A DNA stretch of 64,000 bases from Clostridiales bacterium. Its GTDB lineage: Bacteria > Bacillota > Clostridia > Christensenellales > Pumilibacteraceae. A program made the translations under genes and the position numbers. Where the stretch lies: the NCBI GenBank assembly GCA_029055565.1, contig JAIDCZ010000026.1, positions 1-64,000 of the forward strand, written 5' to 3'. Below, piece after piece: positions 8,945-17,173 of the stretch (the stretch's first letter is position 1; each line of letters starts with the position of its first letter). Under the pieces are notes generated by a model. That model was not told where the DNA came from, searched no databases, and saw only the letters and a list, made by a program, of their open reading frames with translations.

Positions 8945-10351
8945 ATGAATTACTCGGACGAACAATTCAAAAAAGACACCGTAAACGGCGGTGCAAGCGG
9001 TAACGGCGGCACGGACAACGAGGTTATGCCCAAAGTCGTGCCGGTGCGCACTCCCGCGCCCAAGCCGGTAGAACAACCCGCACCCGAACCGGACGGCAAT
9101 TCCTTTGCCGACGATTTGATTTCCGCAATATTCAAAACGACATTCGTTGCGCTGTCGCTTATAGCCATGCTTGCGTGCATTATTGCGTTTGCGCTCCCGC
9201 TTACTTCTATGCGACTGTTCAATTCAATGGGGTTTAGCGAGCGCGCCGTAGACTTTGGCGAACAGTATATTTCGCGTCAGCTCGATAGCTACGAATCGGC
9301 GGACGGCAAGCGCACTGCGGCGTACGAGGATAGCTACGGCAATATGCCGGTGCTGACGGCCACGCCCGCGCTTACCAACGACGACTTTATCGAAGCGTTG
9401 TACGTGTGCAATAATCTTTGCAAAAAAATGATGGACGAGAGCCTTAAGTCGGGCGACGCGGTTCGCGCCAAGTATTACGCCGAGCGTGTGGAAAAGTACA
9501 CGCGCACGTACTTGTCGCTTAGCGGACTCAGCGCCGTAACGCTCGACACAGATAGGCGAAATATAGCCGGAGTACCGGCCGCGGTTCGACCCGCAGTGTA
9601 CAGCTACGAACACGACATGCACGTGCTTAACTACCGTGCGCGAACGATACTCGGCATGACCGGCGGTATGACGTTTAACAACCGCTCCGATAGGCTGGGC
9701 GTTATGACTACGCCGAGCGAGCGTGCAGAACGCCTTTACGGCACGGTTGCGGATACACTGGGCGGGCGCGTCGCGCTTTTGGACGAGTTTGTGGACTACG
9801 CCGATCAGCTTGGTGCGTACTTGGACGTCGAGTTTGCGCGCTTAGGCGTTGAAACCGATTTTAACAAGCGTTACACCGTTGTGGAAGGCGACAAGCAAAA
9901 CTACGTTCCGGTGCTTAGCGAACCGTTTATTCGCACGCACTACTTGAACGCGCTGGACGGCGACGAGTTTTCGCTGTTCCTCATTCCGCTCAAAGAGGCT
10001 ACGGAATCGTCCAACGGCTTTACTCGGCTTTATAACCAGCTTAGCTGTTTTACGCGCTATGCGCAGATGGCGGTAGACACCGTTCCCGCCGAGGAAAACG
10101 GAACGCTTCACCAGTTGTATTGGTTGCGCGTGCTGTCCGACGTTTCCAGAAAATTGTGGTATATGGAAATGCTGTTGTACTTTAACATACCCAACCTCGG
10201 CCTTAACGGCCAAGCCGTGCGCGACGCCAACGGCACTTGCCAGAGTTATATGTTCGTCAACTACCATCTTACCGGTATGTCGACTGAAACCTCTTGCCAA
10301 ATTTTAGAGGTATACGCGGACAAGCTCGCGCACTATATCGGCACGAAATAA
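8945..10351 (+). CDS. Single-pass membrane protein of unknown function
   Basis: A 468-residue protein I do not recognise. The first 55 residues are a Pro/Gly-rich, low-complexity cytoplasmic stretch (PVRTPAPKPVEQPAPEP); one membrane helix follows at about residues 64-86; the remaining 380 residues are outside and mainly helical, with several Tyr/Arg-rich segments (KYYAERVEKYTRTYLSL). There is no ribosome site before the ATG; instead a -10 hexamer lies 9 bases upstream, suggesting a leaderless message. It is followed 56 bases later by gpsA, which has its own strong ribosome site and no visible terminator in between, so co-transcription is possible. Confidence 0.8.
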   Translation: MNYSDEQFKKDTVNGGASGNGGTDNEVMPKVVPVRTPAPKPVEQPAPEPDGNSFADDLISAIFKTTFVALSLIAMLACIIAFALPLTSMRLFNSMGFSERAVDFGEQYISRQLDSYESADGKRTAAYEDSYGNMPVLTATPALTNDDFIEALYVCNNLCKKMMDESLKSGDAVRAKYYAERVEKYTRTYLSLSGLSAVTLDTDRRNIAGVPAAVRPAVYSYEHDMHVLNYRARTILGMTGGMTFNNRSDRLGVMTTPSERAERLYGTVADTLGGRVALLDEFVDYADQLGAYLDVEFARLGVETDFNKRYTVVEGDKQNYVPVLSEPFIRTHYLNALDGDEFSLFLIPLKEATESSNGFTRLYNQLSCFTRYAQMAVDTVPAEENGTLHQLYWLRVLSDVSRKLWYMEMLLYFNIPNLGLNGQAVRDANGTCQSYMFVNYHLTGMSTETSCQILEVYADKLAHYIGTK

Positions 10352-10407
10352 TTATAATTTAACGTTATATTGAATTCTTAGTTTGATACTCGCCGGAGGA
10401 GATTATA

Positions 10408-11415
10408 ATGCCGGACTACACTATTCCAATGGATTATACCCGACAAAAAATCAAGGTCACAGTTATCGGTTGCGGTAGGTGGGGATCGTTTTTGGCGTGG
10501 TACGCAAATCAGCTCGGACACAAGGTAACGGTGTACGGCAAGTCGGGCGAAATATCGTACGAACAGCTGGTAATGACTCACAAAAACGAGTACGTAACTC
10601 TGCCCAAATCGATAGAGCTTACCGACGACTTGCAACGCGCCGTGCGCACTGCCAACGTGTTGCTCGTCAGCGTGCCGTCGCAAGCGTTCCGTAGCGTGAT
10701 GGGCGATTTGCGCAGTAGCTGCGATTTAACCGGCAAGTACCTCGTTACCAACATGAAGGGTATAGAAATAAGCACCGGCAAACGCTTGAGCGAGGTCGCG
10801 CTGGAGTTCGGACTGGAAAACTGGCAGATAGCCGTTTGGGCCGGTCCGGGGCACGTTCAAGAATTTACCCAAGGCAACCCCAACTGCATGATTATAGACG
10901 GCTACGAGCGCACTACTATCGAGCGCATAGTTGAGTACTTTAAAAGCCCGCTCATTCGGTTCTACTACGGCAGTGACGTAATAGGCACGGAAATCGGCGC
11001 GGCGGCAAAAAACGTTATGGGCATAGTTGCCGGCGTGTTAGACGGCATGAACCTTACCACGCTAAAGGGCGCGCTTATGGCCCGCGGCAGTAGGGAGGTT
11101 GCGCGGCTGATAAAGGCGCTCGGCGGCAATCCGCTTTCGGCGTACGGCTTGTGCCACATAGGCGACTACGAAACGACGCTGTTCTCCGAACACAGCCACA
11201 ACAGAATGTGGGGCGAAAATTACGTTAAGGGCAAAAAGTACGACAAGCTTGCCGAGGGTGTGCATACTGCTCGGGCAATGTCGTTGCTCGCCGACAAGCA
11301 CGGCGTGGATATGCCGATAACCACCGCAGTCAATACTATGATACTCGACAAGGTTCCGCCTCGCGCGGTTATGGAACAGTTGTTTGATAGAACGCTTAAG
11401 GACGACCTTGTATAA
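10408..11415 (+). CDS. gpsA: NAD(P)-dependent glycerol-3-phosphate dehydrogenase
   Basis: A 335-residue cytosolic enzyme reducing dihydroxyacetone phosphate to sn-glycerol 3-phosphate for phospholipid synthesis. The Rossmann nucleotide loop IGCGRWG is near residues 20-26, and the substrate domain has the family block GTEIGAAAKNVMGIVAGVLDGM with the catalytic Lys, plus SHNRMWGENYVKG in place of the usual SRNR.FG. The N-terminus has about 14 residues more than usual before the Rossmann fold. GGAGGAG precedes the ATG. A cardiolipin synthase lies 7 kb away in the same orientation, but they are not an operon. Confidence 0.95.
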   Translation: MPDYTIPMDYTRQKIKVTVIGCGRWGSFLAWYANQLGHKVTVYGKSGEISYEQLVMTHKNEYVTLPKSIELTDDLQRAVRTANVLLVSVPSQAFRSVMGDLRSSCDLTGKYLVTNMKGIEISTGKRLSEVALEFGLENWQIAVWAGPGHVQEFTQGNPNCMIIDGYERTTIERIVEYFKSPLIRFYYGSDVIGTEIGAAAKNVMGIVAGVLDGMNLTTLKGALMARGSREVARLIKALGGNPLSAYGLCHIGDYETTLFSEHSHNRMWGENYVKGKKYDKLAEGVHTARAMSLLADKHGVDMPITTAVNTMILDKVPPRAVMEQLFDRTLKDDLV

Positions 11416-11628
11416 TTAGAAATTCGAAATTAGAAATTAGGAATTGTGGCCGCTTGCGCGGCATTAAGGTTGAGATTCTTCCCGGCGCGCTCAGCGCTTG
11501 CTCTGAATGACAAAAGTAGTTGTTGCAGTCCAGCATGTTTGTCATTCCGAACGCAGTGAGGAATCTCAACCTTATTTTATATTACGAATTTAGGTGTAAA
11601 ATAACGCAAATTATTTTCATATAATGTA
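11416..11628 (+). repeat. MITE-like inverted repeat with AT-rich flank
   Basis: After AT-rich GAAATTAGGAATT units comes GTGGCCGCTTGCGCGGCATT and then an inverted-repeat element at about 11465-11573 with ends AAGGTTGAGATTCTTC and GAGGAATCTCAACCTT. It carries the internal words GCTCTGAATGACAAAAG and TTTGTCATTCCGAACGC, which also pair. The same element recurs near 21.9, 24.0, 40.8 and 53.2 kb. Confidence 0.88.
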
Positions 11629-11657
11629 TTGACAACGGTACTTGTTAGTGCTATACT
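11629..11657 (+). promoter_or_regulatory. Promoter of the first InlB-repeat lipoprotein
   Basis: TTGACA (11629-11634), 17-bp spacer, TATACT (11652-11657). The leader is about 45 bases, with GAGAGGGA before the start codon. Confidence 0.85.
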
Positions 11658-11709
11658 TAATACACTTAGGAGTACTGTGCCTAACAATTATTTTAATAGA
11701 GAGGGAAAA

Positions 11710-14205
11710 ATGAAAAAGCGCAAATTATTGCTGTCCACGTTGGCAGCAGCAGTGTTTGCAACGTCGGCGGGCGCACTCGTTGCGTGCGGCGACGGTGTGG
11801 AGTTACCGGATGGCGGCAATCTGCCCGTAAATCCTCCGGTCGTCAGTACGGGGCATACCGTTACGTTTATACCCGGCGCCGACGCCAAGCTTACCAAGAT
11901 CCAAGGCAATACCTTGACTACCGACAAGGACGGCAAGCTTACCGCTGCCGTTATGCCGGAGGCCGAAAAGGCAGATTACACCTTTACCGGCTGGGCACTT
12001 ACTGCCGGAGCTACCGTTCCGGTGTTTGACGCCACCAATTACAATGCGCATGTGTTTTCGGAAAACACGTCGGTATACGCGGTGTTCAAAGAGGACGGCA
12101 CTGTCGTCACACCTCCCAGCCCCGGTCCCGTTGTAACCGAGGAATACGATATAACCTTCCTTGCGGGCGAGCACGGCACTATAGTCGGAACGTCGACCGT
12201 AAAGACGCAAAACGGCAAAGCGACCTTCCCGACGGTTATCACCGACGAGGGTTACGAGCATGCGGGCTGGAAGGACGCGGACGGCAATACCGTTACCGCA
12301 AGCACTGCGTTTACCAAGTCGACTACCGTCACTGCGCAGTATACCGAAAAGAGCGTGGATCCTCAACCTCCGCAACCGAGCGAGCTTGAGGAAACCGGTT
12401 ACGACTTGTACGTAAACGGCACGTTGGTTGCCAATCTTCAACAAGGCACCGGCGGCGCGCCGGTAGCGCCCGACAACTTGGTTTGGGACTACTACGCCGA
12501 ACAAATCACGCTCCAAGCCGGCGACGAAGTTTCGTTTACGGTTGCAAATACCAATATCGTTTCCATGTGGGCGGAAAAGAACACCGCTATCCAAGGCACT
12601 ACCGCTACGCAAGGAAAAGAAATTCAAGGCACTACCGTTATCGTTTCGGTAACCGGCACGTACGACGTATCGTTTACGCAGTGGCAAGACATGGAAGCCG
12701 ACAATCGTTGCGTAGCGTATATCGGACCGCTTGCCGGCGGCGAACTGCCCGACCCCGGCCCTATAGTTTCCGAGGAATACGGCTTGTACGTAAACGGCAC
12801 CAGAGTTGCGGCACTTTTGCAAGGCACCGGCGGCGCGCCGGTAGCGCCCGACAACTTGGTTTGGGATTACTACGCCGAACAAATCACGCTCGAAGCGGGC
12901 GATAAAGTTTCGTTCAAAATTGAAGGCGTTACCATCGTTTCCATGTGGGCGGAAAAGAACACTGCAATCCAGGGCACTACCGCCACGCAAGGCGTAGAAG
13001 TCCAAGGCACTACCGTTACCGTTTCGGTATCCGGCACGTACGATATATCGTTCACGCAGTGGCAAGATATGGTGGCAAGCAATCGTTGCGTAGCGTATAT
13101 CGGACCGCTTGCCGGCGGCGAGGATCCCGACCCCGTCGATCCTCAACCCGACGAATACAAGTTCTATCTGTACGGCACCGTTGGCGGCGTAGATAAGTGG
13201 GATACGGAAACCGGTTATGCGTTTGAGGAAATCGAACCGGACACAACCGAAACGCTTGCCCACAAGTTCAAAGTGGTAGTTACGCTTGGCGTGGGCGACA
13301 AGGTCAAGATTTTCAAGGCCGACGATCAAGAAAACGAATGGAACTACAACAACTACGAAGACGGTTGCTTAGGCGAGAATATCGACTGGAATGATAGCGG
13401 CGATTTGGTAGCCGCGAAAGCCGGCACGTTCACGTTCTACCTTAAGATAGGCGAGGACGGCGGCAGCAGCGTTTGGGTAGCGTTCGATAGCGGCGAGGAA
13501 CAGCCCGACCCGCCCGTAGTAACCAAAGAGAACGGCGCGTACAACGGCGACACCAAGCTTACGGCCACCGTTGCGGTAAATAAGGACAATCCGAACGAGC
13601 TTATGATTACCGGTCTCGTTCTTACCGAGGACACCGACGTATCCATCGTGTACGGCAACACTGTAAGGACTATCGGCGGACAGGACAAAGGTAGCGGCGG
13701 TGTTGATTTGGCCATATCGGCTGACGGAAAGAGCATTAAGCTTGCCGCTGGTACGTACGATTTGTATTACACCTTCGGCGGCACCAGCGCGACCAAGCTT
13801 TGGGTTATCAAGCTTGTGGAAGCGCCGACGACCGACAAGAACGCGGAACTCGAATACAAGGATTTGACTGCAACCGGCGCATTCGTCGTAGGTAAGTTCC
13901 ACTCCAAAGGCATGAACAATTACGGTTGGGGCAGTGGTTTCGTTATGACGGATAAAGGCAACGGCGTGTACGAGCTTAAAAATATCTACTTGTACGAGGA
14001 AGATAGCTTTAAGGTTCGCTTAGGCACGAGCGACGGCAAGGGTCATAGCATTTGGAAGCAAAGCGACCAGCTTAACTGGAACGGCGGCAACGCAAACGTC
14101 AACGCCGGCGGCGAGGGATATTACACCATTACGATCGATACCAGCAAGGGTAACAACGATTACGAGATGGTAGTAACCTATCATGGCACGACCCCCGCGG
14201 CGTAA
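11710..14205 (+). CDS. Lipoprotein with InlB-type repeats and a tandem duplicated domain
   Basis: An 831-residue exported lipoprotein: signal peptide MKKRKLLLSTLAAAVFATSAG and lipobox LVAC. Two Listeria-Bacteroides (InlB B-type) repeats follow (VTFIPGADAK...FTGWALT...VYAVF; ITFLAGEHG...HAGW...VTAQY). Next are two nearly identical units of about 115 residues (YVNGT...PDNLVWDYYAEQITL...SFTQWQDM...VAYIGPLAGG) repeating every 126 residues, then domains with FYLYGTVGGVDKWDTETGY and FTFYLKI, which resemble carbohydrate-binding or SusE/F-like beta domains (weak call). I chose the ATG at 11710 because it gives a signal peptide and a ribosome site; upstream in-frame codons overlap the promoter. It is a single-gene unit with its own promoter and terminator. 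Likely role: surface glycan binding (inference). Confidence 0.85.
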   Translation: MKKRKLLLSTLAAAVFATSAGALVACGDGVELPDGGNLPVNPPVVSTGHTVTFIPGADAKLTKIQGNTLTTDKDGKLTAAVMPEAEKADYTFTGWALTAGATVPVFDATNYNAHVFSENTSVYAVFKEDGTVVTPPSPGPVVTEEYDITFLAGEHGTIVGTSTVKTQNGKATFPTVITDEGYEHAGWKDADGNTVTASTAFTKSTTVTAQYTEKSVDPQPPQPSELEETGYDLYVNGTLVANLQQGTGGAPVAPDNLVWDYYAEQITLQAGDEVSFTVANTNIVSMWAEKNTAIQGTTATQGKEIQGTTVIVSVTGTYDVSFTQWQDMEADNRCVAYIGPLAGGELPDPGPIVSEEYGLYVNGTRVAALLQGTGGAPVAPDNLVWDYYAEQITLEAGDKVSFKIEGVTIVSMWAEKNTAIQGTTATQGVEVQGTTVTVSVSGTYDISFTQWQDMVASNRCVAYIGPLAGGEDPDPVDPQPDEYKFYLYGTVGGVDKWDTETGYAFEEIEPDTTETLAHKFKVVVTLGVGDKVKIFKADDQENEWNYNNYEDGCLGENIDWNDSGDLVAAKAGTFTFYLKIGEDGGSSVWVAFDSGEEQPDPPVVTKENGAYNGDTKLTATVAVNKDNPNELMITGLVLTEDTDVSIVYGNTVRTIGGQDKGSGGVDLAISADGKSIKLAAGTYDLYYTFGGTSATKLWVIKLVEAPTTDKNAELEYKDLTATGAFVVGKFHSKGMNNYGWGSGFVMTDKGNGVYELKNIYLYEEDSFKVRLGTSDGKGHSIWKQSDQLNWNGGNANVNAGGEGYYTITIDTSKGNNDYEMVVTYHGTTPAA
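12403..13134 (+). repeat. Tandem in-frame domain duplication, period 378 bp
   Basis: Copy 1 begins at 12403 and copy 2 at 12781. Long stretches are identical at DNA level (for example GGCACCGGCGGCGCGCCGG and GACAACTTGGTTTGGGA), which points to a recent duplication or ongoing gene conversion. Confidence 0.9.
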
Positions 14206-14225
14206 AGCACGACTACTAACAACAC

Positions 14226-14256
14226 AAAAAGCTCTGTCTTAGGACGGAGCTTTTTT
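14226..14256 (+). terminator. Intrinsic terminator
   Basis: Stem AAAAAGCTCTGTC / GACGGAGCTTTTTT with loop TTAG, 20 bases after the lipoprotein stop. The stem is close in sequence to the one at 16483-16512. Confidence 0.9.
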
Positions 14257-14484
14257 AATTCGGAACCTACTTCTTTGAAAAGAAGTAGGCAAGAAACTTT
14301 TACGCGTATGGTCGGCAAGTAATTATTGCGTAACATGCATGCGGCGGTTCATGGCATTACCGCTTTATGTGAAACAGCTGTGCCGCATGAATACCTTCCC
14401 TTGGGGGAAGGTGGCTGCGACGAAGGAGCAGACGGATGAGGGCAATTCTGCATTCTTAATTCTTAATTCCGAATTGATTTACTA
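14257..14484 (+). repeat. Intergenic repeat mosaic
   Basis: Gene-free. It starts with the hairpin element CCTACTTCTTTGAAAAGAAG (about 14265-14303, ending CAAGAAACTTTTA), directly after the terminator, then CTTCCCTTGGGGGAAGGTGG...GGATGAGGGCAATT at about 14395-14445 and AT-rich GCATTCTTAATTC units. Confidence 0.85.
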
Positions 14485-14513
14485 TTGACATATATAATAT
14501 TTGGTGTTATAAT
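14485..14513 (+). promoter_or_regulatory. Consensus promoter of the second InlB-repeat lipoprotein
   Basis: Perfect TTGACA (14485-14490), 17-bp spacer, perfect TATAAT (14508-14513). The leader is about 60 bases. Confidence 0.9.
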
Positions 14514-14580
14514 AACGAATACAGTGCAAACGTATATGGAATATGATATGCGTTTGCGAATAATTTTTATCGAGGAAAAT

Positions 14581-16470
14581 ATGAAAAAATCCAAGCTTGT
14601 AGCCGCGGCGCTTGCCGCAACTATGTTCACGACCGCGGCTTGCTGTCTCGTTGCGTGCGGTGACGCAGATTTGCCTAACGATACGCGCCATGTAATATCG
14701 TTCAACGCCGCCGGCGGCACGCTTAACGGCGCGGAAGCGCTGTATATCAATAAGGACGGATACGTAAAGGGCGCTATCCCGACCGCCGAAAAGGACGATA
14801 CCACGTTCCGAGGCTGGGCGCTTACTATCGGCGCTACCGATGATTCGGCCGTTATAGACTTTACCAAGCAGAAGTTTGATAAGGATACCGTCGTGTACGC
14901 CGTGTACAAAAACTACGAAGTGGTTACTATTACGTACGACTACGGCGCCGGCATAGGCACGCGCGGCTCGGACAAAACGGTAAACGGCAAGCTTGCAACG
15001 CTACCTACGCCCACGCCGCCGACCAACCAAACGTTTAAGGGTTGGTATACTGCGGCTACCGGCGGCACCGAGGTTACCGTCGATACCGTGTTTACCGAAA
15101 ACGGCACTATTTACGCGCAGTATACCGCGCAGAGCACTGCGGAGCTTACCAATTACTGCCTCGTGGGCGAAACAAAGTACGAGCTGGAGGAAGTAACGCT
15201 CGAGGACGCAACGCAAGCGTTTACCGTCACGGTCAACTTGCAAGCCGACGACAACGTTTCGTTCTACGTCGACGGCCAAGTTATAACGGCGACCAAGGGT
15301 AGCGTTTGGATCGGAATGAAGCCGTCCGTCGGCAAAAAGGACGTGTTCACCGCAGAACGCGCCGGCTCGTTCGAGTTCAACCTTACTCTGACCGGAACGA
15401 CAACGCCTACGTGGACGGTTACCGGCGACGACGGCACGATAATAGCCGTTAAGGGCGATTACTACCTCGTAGGCAAGGACTTCGGCAACTGGTCGAGTTG
15501 CTTGCCCGAATACCATATAGGTTCGACTACCGGCTCGTTCGAGCTTACCGTAGGCGCAAAGCCGGTGGCGTTTAAGATTGCAAAAGCCGCGGACAGACTG
15601 GGCACTATAGAATGGGGCGGCGCGCTCGACGCGAATTGCGTAACGGTGGGCGCGGGGTTCCTTTCCATAGACCACGAATCCGACGGCTCGGCCAATACCA
15701 ATATCAGACTGGAAACTGCGGGCAAGTACACGATTACGCTCGCGGGCGGCGAGGTGGAAATAACGTCCGACGACGTGACCGAACCGGAAAAGAAAGCGGA
15801 AAAGGATCACTACTATTTGGTAGGCAAGGGCGTTGAGTACGGCAATTGGGCGGAATGCCTTGAGGAATGGTATATCGGCGAAACGGAAGGCGAGATACAA
15901 ATTACCGTCGGCACTACGCCGGTAGCGTTCAAAATAGTCAAGTGCGGCAATGCGTATACCGGCGCAATCAACTGGGACGGCCCGCTCGGCATAGGCGCGG
16001 TATCCGTCGGCAAGGGCTACGCTTCTACCGATAGCGATAAAAACGTAGTGCTTAAAACTGCCGGCACGTATACGGTTACGCTTGCGGGCGGCAAGATAGA
16101 AATAACCTCCGACCTACCCGAACCCGAACTGACCAAGGATATAGACGGCTACACCTACGGCCCGATTGACGGCACTAAGTTCTATCTCGTAGGCGGGTTT
16201 ATCGGCGAGGAATTCGACGCGGCCAACGGCTACGAAATGAAGGTTAAAGACAACGGCGAGTACATGGTGGAAGGCTTTTCCGTCGAAGCCGGCGGCGCGG
16301 TCAAAATCGTTATCGGCGACGAGGAATACGGCTATGCCGACGTCCACGCGGAGTGGGGTAACAAGGGCTTGGCCGATACCGACGAGGACGGCAATATCGT
16401 GTTCAAGGCGGCCGGCATCTACAGCATATTTATCAACCCGACCACGCACGAAATTTACTTGTCTGCATAA
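14581..16470 (+). CDS. Lipoprotein with InlB-type repeats
   Basis: A 629-residue exported lipoprotein: signal peptide MKKSKLVAAALAATMFTTAACC, lipobox LVAC. Two InlB-like repeats (ISFNAAGGTLNG...FRGWALT...VYAVY; ITYDYGAG...FKGWYTA...IYAQY) are followed by a repeated beta-domain with YYLVGKDFGNW and YYLVGKGVEYGNW starts, each about 105-110 residues, and a last domain FYLVGGFIGEEFDAANGY. The FYLVG...W pattern resembles SusE/SusF-type or pullulanase-type starch-binding domains, a family-level guess. ATG at 14581 follows CGAGGAAA. It is paralogous to its neighbours at 11.7 and 17.2 kb and independently transcribed. Confidence 0.83.
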   Translation: MKKSKLVAAALAATMFTTAACCLVACGDADLPNDTRHVISFNAAGGTLNGAEALYINKDGYVKGAIPTAEKDDTTFRGWALTIGATDDSAVIDFTKQKFDKDTVVYAVYKNYEVVTITYDYGAGIGTRGSDKTVNGKLATLPTPTPPTNQTFKGWYTAATGGTEVTVDTVFTENGTIYAQYTAQSTAELTNYCLVGETKYELEEVTLEDATQAFTVTVNLQADDNVSFYVDGQVITATKGSVWIGMKPSVGKKDVFTAERAGSFEFNLTLTGTTTPTWTVTGDDGTIIAVKGDYYLVGKDFGNWSSCLPEYHIGSTTGSFELTVGAKPVAFKIAKAADRLGTIEWGGALDANCVTVGAGFLSIDHESDGSANTNIRLETAGKYTITLAGGEVEITSDDVTEPEKKAEKDHYYLVGKGVEYGNWAECLEEWYIGETEGEIQITVGTTPVAFKIVKCGNAYTGAINWDGPLGIGAVSVGKGYASTDSDKNVVLKTAGTYTVTLAGGKIEITSDLPEPELTKDIDGYTYGPIDGTKFYLVGGFIGEEFDAANGYEMKVKDNGEYMVEGFSVEAGGAVKIVIGDEEYGYADVHAEWGNKGLADTDEDGNIVFKAAGIYSIFINPTTHEIYLSA

Positions 16471-16482
16471 TAGTAATTACAC

Positions 16483-16512
16483 AAAAGCTCCGTTGCAAGA
16501 CGGAGCTTTTTT
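16483..16512 (+). terminator. Intrinsic terminator
   Basis: Stem AAAAGCTCCGT / ACGGAGCTTTT with a 6-base loop and a T tract, 13 bases after the stop. Confidence 0.9.
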
Positions 16513-17058
16513 AATTCGGAACCTACTTCTTTGGAAAGAAGTAGGCGAGAAGCTTTTAGTGTTGTGTGTAGTAATTGGTTTTTTGTTACACACGAATAGT
16601 TATGTGACGATTGCCTAATGACGGTTGTCCCCCTTGGGGGGAAAGTGGCGCGAAGCGCCGAAAGGGGTTACGTAGTGGCTGGATTACGGTTAATATCCAA
16701 AATATCAGTAAACGGTATTTAACCACAACCCCTTTGTCACTCGCTACGCTCATGACGTTTCCCCTAAAGGGGACAACTAAATATGGTATATTCTTAAGAA
16801 TGGCGTCGCGCAATTATTATCGTCACGCAACTATTCGGGCGTAACGACGAACCAACGACATAGTAAATACACGCGTATAAAAGTTTTGTTGCCTACTTCT
16901 GTTATCAAAGTGGCGTCGCGCAATTATTACTATAACGCGACTATTCGGGCGAAACGACGAACTAACGATATAGTAAATACACGCTATAAAAGTTTTCTTG
17001 CATACTTCTTTTACAAAAGAAGTATGGAAAAAATCGTCGAAATTTTTTCATTTGGGTA
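16513..17058 (+). repeat. Long gene-free repeat region
   Basis: In order: the CCTACTTCTTTGGAAAGAAG hairpin element (about 16521-16558); an element of about 160 bp (16622-16779) with imperfect inverted arms GGTTGTCCCCCTTGGGGGG and its counterpart CCCCTAAAGGGGACAACT; then a direct tandem repeat of period 110 bp (16801-16910 and 16911-17027) whose units begin TGGCGTCGCGCAATTATTA and contain ACTATTCGGGCG. The second unit ends in an inverted copy of the TACTTCTTTT hairpin. No convincing gene is present on either strand. Confidence 0.85.
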
Positions 17059-17087
17059 TTGACATATTACGTGTGTGGTGATATAAT
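17059..17087 (+). promoter_or_regulatory. Consensus promoter of the CBM26-type lipoprotein
   Basis: Perfect TTGACA (17059-17064), 17-bp spacer, perfect TATAAT (17082-17087). The leader is about 80 bases. Confidence 0.9.
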
Positions 17088-17173
17088 AGCAAATACAGTT
17101 ACAAATACGATACGGAAATGGTGATACGGCTTTTTTGTAACGTGTTTGCAAAAATTTTTTTCATGAGGGAAAT

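Noticed and set aside
16586-16844. Overlapping short frames on both strands
   Set aside because: They translate the inverted arms of a repeat element; similar frames on opposite strands are expected from an inverted repeat.
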